Shown: piece after piece, positions 29,141 to 39,153 of the stretch
Layout: each line of letters begins with the position of its first letter
Numbering within the stretch: position 1 is the stretch's first letter
NCBI GenBank assembly: GCA_023678885.1
Contig: JAHCLQ010000804.1
Location: 158,946-222,945 of the forward strand
Source of the DNA: Pogostemon cablin
Taxonomy: Eukaryota > Streptophyta > Magnoliopsida > Lamiales > Lamiaceae
DNA length: 64,000 bases
Reading direction: 5' to 3'
Program-made: the position numbers and the translations under genes
The notes under the pieces: model-generated
The model's database searches: none
The model's input: the letters and a program-made list of their open reading frames with translations, nothing else
Told to the model about the DNA's origin: nothing

Positions 29141-30089
29141 GTTGATCAAATTCTCCCTTACAACCCTCATCCTAGGTGGTTTCTAAGTTGTTTTGAGGTA
29201 AGTGGTGTGCTAATTAAGCTTCCTTCTTCCATAGTTTTGTAATTTTGTGGGGTTTTTCTTTTTGGTATGTGGGTAATTCGCAGACTGTTCGAACTGATTT
29301 TGAAACAGGTATTGCCCTCGAAAGTTTGCAAACTTAATTTCTGTACGTATCTGAACTCGTTAGCTTTCCGTAGCCACTTGAAACGCCTCAATCCGATTAT
29401 TCTACAATTAATTATGATTTTTCTCTTAAACTTCCGCTAGCTGGAAAATTTCAGAATTTTTATGTCGAATTCAAACTTATTTTCTATCGTTTCATTTAGT
29501 TAATGTAATGAAACGGGTTATGTGGGATTGGGAACTGATGTTAAGGAGTTACATGCCATTTTTATTTAATATCGACTAGTTCGAACTCGATTAGGATTTG
29601 TTTTTAGCAATGAAAGGGATGTTACCGCTAATAGTTAGTTATATTTGATTTGTCTTTAATTGCTCATCTCCTTTCTAGGTAAAGAACCATCGACGAAGGG
29701 GAAGGGACCGACTTCAGATTCCGGAGAGAGTTAATCACTTCCTTGTGAGTTGATAATTCGGGAACGCCTTCTCTTGTGGGAAGTGTGGACCCTCGATAAA
29801 TGTGCATTTATTTTAGTTTTAGTTAATTGATAAGAAAATTATTTGGTGTTGTGTTATGTGGTAAAGAGCCTGATTGGCTCGATTGCTCTAGTTAGAGTCC
29901 TGTTAGCCATTTTATGAGTATTATTGATTTTAACTTATGTTGAAGAGCCTTGCCGGCTCGATATCTGATAGCATTTATTGTGAATTATTTGAGAATTGAT
30001 TTCTGGTTATTCTTGTGTGCTATTAGGACTCTAACTTGAGTCGTTATTCATCTTATGATGCATATGCATATGTATGCCTGGTACCAAGG
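29141..30089. other. Outer LTR body, left part, non-coding
   Basis: LTR sequence with no recognised gene. A 74-codon open frame on the minus strand (29,167-29,391) has no recognisable domain and I treat it as chance. Two similar phrases, AAGAGCCTGATTGGCTCGAT near 29,864 and AAGAGCCTTGCCGGCTCGAT near 29,943, suggest an old local duplication. Confidence 0.6.
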
Positions 30090-30187
30090 TTAAGTAGCCC
30101 GAATTGGTCACGGTTCGGGTGAGTTGGAGCGACATTGATTAAGTAGCCCGAATTGTCGCGGTTCGGGTGAGTTAGAGTGACAACCAA
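30090..30187. repeat. 49-bp direct repeat in the outer LTR
   Basis: TTAAGTAGCCCGAATT begins at 30,090 and again at 30,139. Each copy continues with a CACGGTTCGGGTGAGTT or CGCGGTTCGGGTGAGTT phrase. The copies differ at a few positions. It is a tandem duplication inside the LTR with no visible function. Confidence 0.85.
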
Positions 30188-30421
30188 GTTCCCCGTTGCT
30201 TGGCAAACCCAGTGAGTTAGATCTAATGAGGCACCTGTCCATTTGCCAAATACTGAGACTCTGGAGGGTGATCGTTAGATGGATCAGTCTATTATAGGCT
30301 CAGTCAACGTCACCGGTGTGGGACATGCATGTCATATATTTTTATATATTTGATCATTTAAAGTATTCACGTCGATATTGAATTGTGAACTTTAGCACTT
30401 GGCATGTTGAGAAAGAATATT
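30188..30421. other. Outer LTR body before the nested insertion, non-coding
   Basis: LTR sequence continuing to the copia insertion site. No open frame, repeat or regulatory motif that I can support. Confidence 0.5.
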
Positions 30422-30426
30422 AATGT
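30422..30426. repeat. Target-site duplication of copia element, left copy
   Basis: AATGT directly before the 5' LTR terminus TGTTGG. The same AATGT follows the 3' LTR at 38,406-38,410. This 5-bp direct duplication sets the element ends exactly. Confidence 0.93.
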
Positions 30427-31625
30427 TGTTGGATTGTATACTAAAATTCTAGCTTTAGTATGAACAATCTTATAACAATATTTGAAATGAGAATCATATG
30501 ATCAAATGATTGCATCTTATAATCTATTTTATATGCATGATGCAATATTCCACTTACTTTATACTATAGATAATATGTTGTGCGACAACACGCGGAAGAT
30601 CATATTATCGATTTCCTTATAAAGTATAAACAGATGCTAACAACCGAGACAGACGGGGACTCTCTATCGGTATGGTTGTAGTGTGGTTTGGTATTAGCTT
30701 GTCTTGGCTATAGAATCACATTTGTGCACTTGTGTATTGAGCAGGACCACTTGAGATCGTTCGACTTATATTGACTTATAGAAGAACTTGATCTCTGTTA
30801 TTATGGAAGTTTGTGCTCTTAATCCCTATACAATTACCTCGACACGTAGGGCAGTATGTATTTCTTTGATTCATCAATGGGTGAGATTTATATGTATTAA
30901 ATCAACAAACTCGGTGAGTTGGGAAGTAGTGCTGTATCTATTGTGTGCTGTTGATTGTAGAAGGAATCCATGTCCGACATAGGTTGATGATGTCCCCTTG
31001 AGGAGCTCATAAGGTTTATCATGTAAATCTTGAAAGTGGATTAATTTCCGGCATGATAATAAGTTTGAGTGGTACTACTCTCGGATGAGATATTAATTAA
31101 TTTGAGTTGTCAGTAACTTAATTAATTAATGGACATTGTATATCTTAAACATGGGGAGACCATCGGGCTCATAATAAGAAGGAGCCCAGAACATAATTTT
31201 GGGATTGGACGGGTAGTGCAGTAATAATATTTTAGTGGACTATATTATTATTATTGGATTTAATTAAAAGCTTTGGGCTAAGCTTGGTTAATTAAAATTC
31301 AATTGAGGCCCAGTCCAATTTCTCCTCCTAGTCCCTGTTGTAGCCCAATTATATAAGTCATCTCAGCTCCTGTTAACCCTAAGTCTGTGCCTCATTTGAC
31401 ATACGGGAGACAATAGAGAGCAGATTGAGAGAACTCTGGGGATTGTTGACCACTCAACACCAGAGTTGACTTTGGGACATACGGTAGAAGATCAGAGGTG
31501 TTCATCACAGATCTTCATCCTCTACATCTACCCAAAAGTACGGTAAACATTTTTTAATTGCTTCCGCTGATTGTTTGTCTGTTATCCTAACGATCATGTT
31601 GATCCACACGATCCAATTTCCAATA
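30427..31625 (+). repeat. 5' LTR of copia element
   Basis: About 1,199 bp, starting TGTTGGATTGTATACTAAAA and ending TTTCCAATA. The terminal CA has become TA. It pairs with the 3' LTR at 37,216-38,405. I count about 36 substitutions between the two by eye, roughly 3%, plus an indel in the ACAACCGAGA region near 30,640. A 64-codon frame inside it (30,788-30,982) is repeated in the 3' LTR and has no recognised domain, so I do not call it a gene. Confidence 0.93.
31350..31357 (+). promoter_or_regulatory. TATA box candidate in copia 5' LTR
   Basis: TATATAAG preceded by GTAGCCCAAT, a CCAAT-like context. The matching 3' LTR site (38,130-38,137) reads TATATAAT. The remaining 0.27 kb of LTR downstream would then be R and U5. 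Confidence 0.5.
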
Positions 31626-31627
31626 AT

Positions 31628-31639
31628 TGGTATCAGAGC
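31628..31639 (+). other. Primer-binding site for initiator Met tRNA
   Basis: TGGTATCAGAGC starts 2 bases after the 5' LTR end. It is complementary to the 3' end of plant initiator methionine tRNA, the usual primer for copia reverse transcription. This is a priming site and not a tRNA gene. Confidence 0.93.
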
Positions 31640-33960
31640 ATTGGTTTCGTGGTGAAACATGAATCATAAGGTTAGGGTTTTGTGATTATATGATTATGTA
31701 TTATGATCTTGATGTAATCGCATGTTTTTGTGCTTATCGTGTTTCAATTATCGCATGATAGAAAGCATGAATAAGGGTTTGTATTATTCTATTTCACGTG
31801 ATTGCCCTTATTGAAATATAAGAATGAAAAAGAATGTTGTTTTATTAATCACTACACGATTCACACACGTCTATTCCATCGTGAGAAAATGTTGTGGTCG
31901 GTTGGCATCAATGATGGTGTCTGAAGAAAGAAAGGCTGATGAAAGCGATGGCTGAACGATGGGAGAAGGTTTCCAAGGCAAGTCGATTATAGGGTCAGCG
32001 GGTTACAGATCGAACCTTCATCATTGCTGATTGGGTTTTTGTTATTTGTGGACGACTGGTGATCCTTGATAATTGCTGTCGGCGTTACGGCAATGGGACT
32101 GGAGGCGTGGTGTGCGAGGCTCGATAGAAGATGGCAGTTGTCTGTCGCAGATCGATGCATCTGACGAGGCAGATTGGTCGGCGTGGCAGAGGTGGCACTA
32201 CTGCCCTGCTGCCGATAAGGATCCAGGCGGTGGCGCATCCAACAGAGTGCAGTGGGAGTCCCGGACGAGTCTTATGCAGATTCTGATCGGGCCAAGGTAG
32301 TTTTCGAGAGGTTCCATGGATGTACAGGGCGAGTCAACAGTCGATCCAAGTGGGTCCTTGGCTGTTTCTGAACGGGTTTCCCAGGTTTTTGCTTGGCGGC
32401 ATACGAAAATCGCGATTTTGTGATGCGTGCTGTCTGGTGCAATAGGCGGAGGAACAATTATCAGCAACGGCAATGGCAGGGCTAGAGCGGCTGGAGAGGA
32501 TGGATGTGGGAGTGTGATCGCCAGTGTCTTCCTGGCGTGCAATCGGCAAGGATAGTGGCAGAAGACACAACTCTAATGGGCTGACGGATGACCACCGAGA
32601 GCAGTCGGCACTGAGTCATGCTGTATTTTCTTGGCAGTTTAAGTTCCGTCGATGGGATGATCTTGTTGTTGCTGCCGGCTTGTGTGAGCAACGTCAGGCA
32701 GTGAGAAAACAAGGCGGCTGTCGGCGCGGCTCGGTTTCGGTGGCTGTGGGCAAGTCTGCTGGTTGAAGCGCCGCCAAGATGCGACGCTATTTACTGTGTG
32801 AGGAAGAAGCGACGGCAGTTGTATATAGGGCAGCAGCTGGGCTTATGGGCTTGGTGGCTCAATTTTTTTGTGTTGGGCTGCTGGGCCCAATTTTAATTAG
32901 ATGTTGCTGGGCCCAATTTATTAAATGGAATGCTTGTGTTGGGCTGCTGGGCCAATGGGCTGCTCAATTTTAATTTGGTTTTGGGCTGTTGGCCCAAATT
33001 TAATTAAAATGGAAATGGTCTGCTGGGCAATATTTAATCCTGGTTTTAAATTAATTGTGGGTAATGGGCCAAGCATGAAGTTATTTATTATGGGTTAATT
33101 TTGGGCTAGTGGGCTTGGTGGATTTAATTTGGTTTTGGGCTAAGATTATGGGCCATGGACAATGAGTCTGATTAGTTAATTTAGTATGCTGCTCATTTTG
33201 TGCTTATTTGTCGGTCTTAGGCCCATTTAATTGATCCACTAATTATGCAATTAATTTTTTACATAACTGATTAATTAATTTAATTGTCAATTATTGTTGT
33301 ATATGTGAAAGGCATGTTCTATGTAATTTATTTATTTAAATTGTTGTTAATAGAAGCATGCTAAGATGTATATTTTATTTCAGAATATTATATGCATGTC
33401 AAAAACCCTCGGTGTTTAAATAACTAAGTGGGAGAGGGGATTGGTAATAAATTCCCACGGCCTCCATTATTGGTTCGTAAGTGATGTGAATAAACTTGTG
33501 TGTTGGCATAGACCTTCCTCCCCATCGGATGAGTTTATTCACGGATCACTGGTACGAACTTTTTTATGATAATCGTAAGAAGTTATCTGAGTGCGTGTGT
33601 ACTTCTCCATCTGTAAGGCACACAAACTTGGGCCGCGGACTTGGGATTAAATAATGGTGTACACTTAGGTGTAAATAATAAGTATCATCCCCATCGGAGT
33701 CACTGCTGTTATTTGCATGGCTAAAGAGGAACCGACTATTAATTATTTTGTCATAAAGTTAGGTTGACAAATGAAATTAATGGGTAAAACCTTCTCTTGT
33801 AAATGTTCGGGTTTGTAAACGTCCACACTATCGTGGCTTGCAGACTCACGGTGCTTGAGATGTCGGTGAATTTTATTTTTATATTGTTTTGAGGGAATCA
33901 ATATAAAAGGATAAAATTCGAAGATTTGATCGGAATATTTATTTGTGATTCTCTGAATTT
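31640..33960 (+). other. Long non-coding leader of the copia element, partly GC-rich
   Basis: About 2.3 kb between the primer-binding site and the first gag-like trace. From about 31,880 to 32,790 it is clearly richer in G and C than the rest of the window. Open frames of 61-114 codons occur there on both strands (for example 32,073-32,300 +, and 32,198-32,542 -). None shows a domain I recognise and they overlap one another. From about 32,840 to 33,220 the phrases GGGCTGCTGG and GGCCCAATTT recur many times, a low-order degenerate repeat. Near 33,430 a TAAGTGGGAGAGG phrase resembles a second polypurine tract. It may be an untranslated leader typical of the family, or it may include captured host sequence. 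I cannot decide from sequence alone. Confidence 0.55.
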
Positions 33961-34431
33961 CAAAAGGTTTTATCTCACTAATTGTTAACTAAAAGAAATT
34001 ATATTTACTTGTCCAAATTAGATGATTAGAAAATAATCTTGATTTTGAATTTTACTGCTTAAGAAAATACATGTGTGTTCTCACAAAGGACGTCTCATGA
34101 TGCCTGTTAATGTCTCTAGTGAAGAGATGAGATGTTCATAGAAATATGATGGTCTCATGTAACTCTTCGGATACTCGAGTAATTTTAAATGCGGTAGGTC
34201 ATGATAGAATTTGATGAATGAATTGGAAATACATGGAATAGAAGTTGAAAGGGGAACCTAAGTCAATTTATTTTCCATAATTGCCTAGATGTTTTGAGTA
34301 AGTTCCACCAGAATTACAAGAGGATGTATATGGTGGGAAACTTCTGACAAAACATGTGGCAAAGGAAAGGCATTTTCATCATAATGTGAACAAGTTTAAT
34401 ATCTTATTCACTAGTTATTTAAACATGATTA
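33961..34431 (+). pseudogene. Weak gag remnant of copia element
   Basis: Lies where gag is expected, just before the protease remnant. In shifting frames I see RKYMCVLTKDV near 34,062, SSEEM near 34,115 and a stretch like LDVLSKFHQNYK near 34,285. These resemble conserved positions of plant copia capsid domains (the YxxVLT region, the SSEE region and the LP-S-F--F-LNYN region). Stops and frame changes separate them. No CCHC zinc knuckle is readable. The assignment leans on position and is tentative. Confidence 0.35.
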
Positions 34432-34640
34432 TTGATGGCATCTACTGACACGAAGTGTGTAGATACTGGAATCACTAAATGTTTATCACTTAGCAAGGAT
34501 AAGATTGTCAATGACATGGGTAAAACTACAAAGGTAGTGGCTATTGTAGTGGGAGTTGTTTATTTATCTCATGATAAGAATAAACGATTGATTATGAGAA
34601 ATTATTTTTACGTACCCTTCATAGAAAGAATTTGATTTCG
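34432..34640 (+). pseudogene. Copia protease remnant (C-terminal part)
   Basis: A 67-codon open stretch. Its second half, KVVAIVVGVVYLSHDKN then NYFYVPFIERI, matches the copia aspartic protease C-terminal region, where a repeated VxAxGxxxLxL pattern is followed by N-x-YVPxxxRNLIS. The catalytic DSGA motif expected upstream is not visible. The frame ends right after the YVP block, with ISV continuing in the next codons after a stop. The ATG at 34,432 is just the first in an open stretch and is not a real start. Confidence 0.65.
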
Positions 34641-35008
34641 GTATTTATGCATTAACGGATGGATACTTCATTTCATTTAAATGAAATGGTCATAGTAATG
34701 AGGAATGAGGCTATAATCCGTTAAAGTACGTTGGTGGATAATATGTAAACTCTTGAATCATGTACATCCCACAGATGCAATAAATAGTAATTAAATAATG
34801 CATCTTCTAATATTAGTAAGAGAAAAGGACCTTCAAAGATGAACTAAACATACATTTGGCGTCTAAGATTGGTTCATTTTACTTGAGTAGGATTCAAAAG
34901 TTGATAGCCGATAGACCGTAAGGTTTATCTGAGGTGAAAACTATCAGACTTGCGAGTCTTGCTTGGAAGTAAAAATGATTAACTGCCTTTTTAAGGTTGC
35001 GGAGTGTA

Positions 35009-35560
35009 GAGCCAAAGATATGTATGTTGGAATTAGTTCATTCTGATTCAAGCGAACCTAATAATATCCAGGCGGGAGGTGGTTATGAATATTCAAAGAT
35101 TATTCTGGATACCGATATATTTATTTGATGAACTACATGTCTAAGTTCTTAGATTAATTCAAGAATTGTAAGGATGGTAAAGTGAAACGTCATGGAAAAT
35201 ATATCATATCATTACGATTCAATCATGATGATGAAAATCTCTTAGGATAGTTAGGAACTAATAATCAGAAGTTGAGATTAAATCTCAAGTTGATTACACC
35301 GGGCATGCCCCAGCTGAATGGTGTGGTGGGTAGAAGGTATAAGGCTCTTATGGTTATGATTAGATAGATGATGAATTATTTGGAATAATTAAATTCTTTT
35401 TATGGATATGCCCTAGATACAGTAATTCGTGAAACGTTTGTCTATATATGGGATATCCTAGAAAAATGAAGGGTGATTTATTTAGTCCAAAAGATCGAAG
35501 GGTAATTGTTAACACAATAACTAGATTTTTGGAAAAAGGACTATGTAATAAATCACAAAC
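35009..35560 (+). pseudogene. Copia integrase remnant
   Basis: Three readable blocks in different frames. Near 35,009-35,100: LELVHSDSSEPNN followed by GGGYEYS. This corresponds to the first catalytic Asp region, usually HTDxxGP, and the RGGYEYF block. At 35,296-35,337: TPGMPQLNGVVGRR, the conserved TPxxPxxNGVAERR block, where the third catalytic residue Glu is replaced by Gly. At 35,451-35,543: GYPRKMKGDLFSPKDRR onward, the conserved region after the core, ending in RFLEK. The second catalytic Asp block is not recognisable. In-frame stops occur at 35,365 and elsewhere. It lies between the protease and reverse transcriptase remnants, as in copia. Confidence 0.75.
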
Positions 35561-35599
35561 CCACGTATGAGTTGTTCTAAAGGAAGTGAGAGGAAAACA

Positions 35600-35945
35600 C
35601 TAAGTATAAGTACCAAGTGTACAAGAGGATATACCACAAGGTAAACTGCAACGCGTGTCACGTCTGATACACAATTACATGTAGTGCCTTATCGTAGTGG
35701 GAGGGTTGTTTGACAACCCATAAATATATGTTTTGGGAGAGTCGTGAGACTTGATCCGTAGTGAACATGGTATTGTCCCACAGATACGACGTAGCACTAC
35801 AAGATTAAAATGCAGAATCTTAGTAAGTTGCAATGAATGTTGAAATAGAATCTACGGATTCTAAATTAAGTCTGGGAACTTGTATGACCACTAAATGGTG
35901 TAAAAGTCATTGCAAGTGGTCAAAGGAAATAAAAGAGGATCATAT
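35600..35945 (+). pseudogene. Copia pol linker remnant between integrase and RT
   Basis: A YRSGRVV block at 35,690-35,710 followed by a stop and QP matches the RRSGRxxxxP motif found just upstream of reverse transcriptase in plant copia polyproteins. The rest is unreadable, with several stops. It supports one collinear but decayed pol and gives no separate function. Confidence 0.55.
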
Positions 35946-36620
35946 GGAAAGGTGAAAACCATGGAAGCAAATCTTGTTGCGAAAAAGTGTACTCAGAAAG
36001 AAATGGTTCTATTATGAGGAAACATGTTCGCTGGTAGCTATACTTATGTTGATCCGGATTCTTTTATTTATTGCTGCTATGAGGAACAGCAAATAGATGT
36101 CAAAGACAACTTTCCTGATTGGAAGTCTTGAGGAAAACATCTATGTGAAGCAACCAGAGTGATTCATTGCAAAGTACTAATAGCATTTTGATAGTAAGCT
36201 TAAAATTGTCCAGCGATGGACTAAAGCAAGCTTTAAGATTGTGAAGCATCTGTTTTGATTAGGTAATCCAGTGGCATGGATTTAAATCAATGAGCGGATG
36301 AGTCTTGTGTGTTGTAAAGAGTGACGGAAATGTGGTGGTATTTCTTGTACTATACGTAGATAGTATCTTGCTCATTGGAGACAATGAAAGAGTATTATCG
36401 GGCGTATGGGTACGGTTAATAAAGTGGTAGAGATGAAGGACTTAAGAAAGGCAAAATATATCCTTTTGATCACGGTAATATGGATCACAAGAAAGGATGT
36501 TATGCTTATCTCAAGTTTCATAAAATGATATAGTCCATACTCGTTTAACATGTGAATTTATCTAAATGAATGTGTCTTTGAGACACAAGAAGAAGATAAA
36601 GAGGATGAAAGCAGTTCCTT
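35946..36620 (+). pseudogene. Copia reverse transcriptase remnant, catalytic YVDD lost
   Basis: It begins with GKVKTMEANLVAKKCTQKE at 35,946, matching the GKVxxxKARLVAKGFTQ block. QIDVKD near 36,090 keeps the first catalytic Asp. A frame change follows, then LEENIYVKQPE, then DGLKQALR near 36,213. At 36,353-36,364 the active-site motif reads YVDS where active enzymes have YVDD, followed by ILLIG. MKDLRKAKYIL near 36,434 is the next conserved block. Several stops and at least two frame changes lie between the blocks, so no enzyme is made. Confidence 0.82.
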
Positions 36621-36852
36621 ATGCTTCGGTGAATAAGGAAGCTTAATCTAAGGAATGCTATGAACGATGTTGGATATCTGTTTTGCTGGATGCATGAACA
36701 GTGGGTATCAACGTAACCCAGAACAAGAATGATGAACTGTGGTAAGACATATATGAAGTGCCTGAGAAGGACTGGAAATTATATGTAGACTTACTGAGTG
36801 TTATATAGAAATATATTTCAGACTCCGGACTCCATCATGGAAAGATGATGAA

Positions 36853-37193
36853 TTGGAGCCTATGAGGCAGCCAAAGTATCTATATGACTCTAGAGACTTC
36901 ATGATGGACTTTCAAGTATTTCTAAGTTTGCCCAAGGTAATCACAATTTACATTGATGATATTGGTGCAGTTGCAAACTTGAAGAAATCACAAGTCCATA
37001 AGGCAATTAAACACATGGAGCGCGAGTACCACCTGTTACGAGAAATTGTATGATGAGGGGAAGGTTGTTGTCGCCTAGATTACATCGGATGATGACCTAG
37101 TAAATCATTTACAAGGACCTTAAGGCGAGAGCTTTTAATGGTCGTGTAGTAGGAGCAGAAATCAGATGTATGGCAGAAGACATGACAGCATAG
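36853..37193 (+). pseudogene. Copia RNase H remnant and end of pol
   Basis: A 66-codon open stretch (36,853-37,053) contains YIDDIGAVANLKK, then VHKAIKHMEREYHLLREIV. This is the conserved copia RNase H C-terminal region, in which YCDNxxAxxLxxNPxxHxRxKHIxxxxHxxRE is the family pattern. The Asp and the RNase H His are present, but the frame breaks just after. A last readable block, GAEIRCMAE, ends at the stop codon TAG at 37,191-37,193. That stop is 22 bases before the 3' LTR, where copia pol normally ends. Confidence 0.82.
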
Positions 37194-37198
37194 TCTTT

Positions 37199-37215
37199 TA
37201 GTATAAGTGGGAGAT
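37199..37215 (+). other. Polypurine tract of copia element
   Basis: AGTATAAGTGGGAGATT lies directly before the 3' LTR start TGTTGG at 37,216. AAGTGGGAGAT is the usual plus-strand primer of plant copia elements. Confidence 0.9.
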
Positions 37216-38405
37216 TGTTGGATTGTATACTAAAAGTCTAGCTTTAGTATGAACAATCTTATAACAATATTTGAAATGAGAATGATATGATCAAATGATT
37301 GCATCTTATAATCTATTTTATATGCATGATGCAATAGTCCACTTACTTTATACTGTAGATAATATGTTGTGCGACAACACGTGGAAGATCATATTATCGG
37401 TTTTCTTATAAAGTATAAACAGATGCTCACAACCGAGATAGACCGAGATAGATGGTTGTAGTGTGGTTTGGTATTAGCTTGTCTTGGCTATAGAATCACA
37501 TTAGTGCACTTGTGTATTGAGCAGGACCGCTTGAGATCGTTCGACATATACTGACTTATAGAAGAACTTGATCTCTGTTATTATGGAAGTTCGTGCTCTT
37601 AATCCCTATACAATAACCTCGACACGTAGGGCAGTATGTATTTCTTTGATTCATCAATGGGTGAGATTTATATGTATTAAATCAACAAACTTGGTGAGTT
37701 GGGAAGTAGTGCTGTATCTATGGTGTGCTGTTGATTGTAGAAGGAATCCATGTCCGACATAGGTTGATGATGTCCCCTTGAGGAGCTCATAAGGTTTATC
37801 ATGTAAATCTTGCAAGTGGATTAATTTCCGGCATGATAATAAGGTTGAGTGGTACTACTCTCGGATGAGATATTAATTAATTTGAGTTGTCAGTAACTTA
37901 ATTAATTAATGGACATTGTATATCTTAAACATGGGGAGACCATCGGGCTCATAATAAGAAGGAGCCCAGAACATAATTTTGGGATTGGACGGGTAGTGCA
38001 GTAATAATATTTTAGTGGACTATATTATTATTATTGGATTTAATTAAAAGCTTTGGGCTAAGCTTGGTTAATTAAAATTCAATTGAGGCCCAATCCAATT
38101 TCTCCTCTTGATCCCTGCTGTAGCCCAATTATATAATTCATCTCAGCTCCTGTTAACCCTAAGTCTGTGCCTCATTTGACATACGTGAGACAACAGAGAG
38201 CAGATTGAGAGAACTCTGGGGATTGTTGACCACTCAACACCTGAGTTGACTTTGGGACATACGGTAGAAGATCAGAGGTGTTCATCACAGATCTTCATCC
38301 TTTACATCAACCCAGAAGTACGGTAAACATTATTTAATTGCTTCCGCTGATTGTTTGCCTGTTATCCTAACGATCATGTTGATCCACACGATCCAATTGC
38401 CAACA
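37216..38405 (+). repeat. 3' LTR of copia element
   Basis: About 1,190 bp, TGTTGG...CCAACA, with both canonical termini intact. Compared with the 5' LTR the differences are clustered in the first 400 bp (about 16 of about 36). It includes the altered GAGATAGACCGAGATAG stretch near 37,435. Its own AT-rich TATATAAT site is at 38,130-38,137. Confidence 0.93.
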
Positions 38406-38410
38406 AATGT
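38406..38410. repeat. Target-site duplication of copia element, right copy
   Basis: AATGT immediately after the 3' LTR end CA, identical to 30,422-30,426. Confidence 0.93.
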
Positions 38411-39148
38411 GCATTATATCTTGAGTAACGGTGATGGACTTGGACTGTCTCTCGACGAAGAGCTCAGTTCGAGGAGGATATTGACTACCCACGCGTCTTT
38501 TATGTGATAACATGTTGTTTGAACTAATTGTGTTATTCGTAAATGTGCACTAAGGTTTTTATTTTCATTAATATGTATACTGAGCGAGAAATAGTTATTG
38601 TGAGACGAAATATTGGATTTTATGTTATGAACCGCAAGTGGGAATACATGCTTCGTATAAGGGTCGGGGTGACCGGCTTATCACCTCACTGAGCTAGTGG
38701 TTTTGCTCACCCCCATCATTCTTTCCTTTTCAGGCTGTTGATATCGATTTGGTTGGAGGTTTGCCTATCGTTTGCTCGTCATCCAATCAGTGTTTTGGGT
38801 ACTTTCCCTTTTATGTAAATTGACGGATTCATTGGTGAGATTGTATAGTTTATATTTGGTGACCCCCTTGATGTTCTTTTTGGTACTCTCGCGATGTTAT
38901 ATCGTTCATGTATATTTTCTTTAAAATAAGTTACATCGTTGTATTTTGTACCTTTGTAAATCCTTATTGATACTTTATGAGATGATGTCCTCGGGTTGTA
39001 CCCGTTGATATCAGTTGTTCAGTTCTACAGGTACTTGATAGCAAGACTTACGTTTTCTATAAACTTTGTGGAGAGGAGTGCACCCATTCCGCGAAATTTA
39101 TGGTTAACGTGGCGGTTGTCGTGCTCTATCTGGGGTCGGGGCATGACA
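38411..39148 (+). mobile_element. Right part of the outer solo LTR
   Basis: Continuation of the gypsy-like LTR after the nested copia element. It contains TTTTGCTCACCCCC near 38,702, a C/T-rich then AGG stretch near 38,727 that could be an LTR splice or leader feature, and the 3' terminus GGGGTCGGGGCATGACA ending at 39,148. A 94-codon open frame (38,996-39,280) runs across the LTR/satellite border, so it is chimeric and not a gene. Confidence 0.7.
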
Positions 39149-39153
39149 TTATA
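39149..39153. repeat. Target-site duplication of outer LTR, right copy
   Basis: TTATA directly after CATGACA. The SatA monomer resumes at once with TGTTGTTTATCC. Confidence 0.8.

Larger units (their letters stand above)
30427..38405 (+). mobile_element. Ty1/copia LTR retrotransposon, complete ends, dead pol
   Basis: The element is 7,979 bp long and flanked by AATGT. It has TGTTGG...CA LTRs of about 1.19-1.20 kb, an initiator-Met tRNA primer-binding site next to the 5' LTR, and an AAGTGGGAGAT polypurine tract next to the 3' LTR. Remnants of protease, integrase, reverse transcriptase and RNase H occur in that order on the + strand, which is the Ty1/copia order (gypsy elements carry integrase last). 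The frames are broken by many stops and shifts, and catalytic residues are lost. A leader of over 2 kb separates the primer-binding site from the first gag-like trace. The element sits inside the outer solo LTR and so is the younger insertion. It cannot encode its own proteins. If it moved recently it was mobilised in trans. Confidence 0.93.
28794..39148 (+). mobile_element. Solo LTR, gypsy-like, split by a nested copia element
   Basis: The insertion is bounded by the 5-bp duplication TTATA. Without the nested copia element it is about 2.37 kb (28,794-30,426 plus 38,411-39,148). There is a single LTR with no primer-binding site or gag-pol of its own, so I read it as a solo LTR left by LTR-LTR recombination. 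Orientation is + because a TATA-like sequence near 29,043 is followed by a purine-rich leader, and because the 3' end reads GGGGTCGGGGCATGACA, a terminus I know from plant gypsy LTRs. A TTTTGCTCACCCCC motif near 38,702, also frequent in plant gypsy LTRs, supports this. The left end starts TATAAT rather than the expected TG, possibly a TG to TA decay. The gypsy family (Tekay/Del-like) is inferred from memory of LTR ends and is not proven. Confidence 0.7.

Noticed and set aside
29167..29391. 74-codon open frame on the - strand in the outer LTR
   Set aside because: No recognisable domain, antisense to the LTR, and short enough to be chance.
30788..30982. 64-codon open frame in the copia 5' LTR, repeated at 37,568-37,762
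   Set aside because: It is present in both LTRs only because the LTRs are copies of each other. No domain and no coding signature.
31628..31639. tRNA-Met gene
   Set aside because: Only the 12-base complement of the tRNA 3' end is present, at the position of a retrotransposon primer-binding site.
31987..32973. Overlapping open frames of 61-114 codons on both strands in the copia leader
   Set aside because: They overlap on both strands, show no recognised motif, and reflect the GC-rich composition, which lowers stop frequency. Kept only as a finding about composition.
28794..39148. Helitron or DNA transposon as the outer insertion
   Set aside because: The target duplication TTATA, the CATGACA 3' terminus and the LTR-like promoter and leader fit an LTR better. 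No terminal inverted repeats and no CTRR-hairpin end were found.
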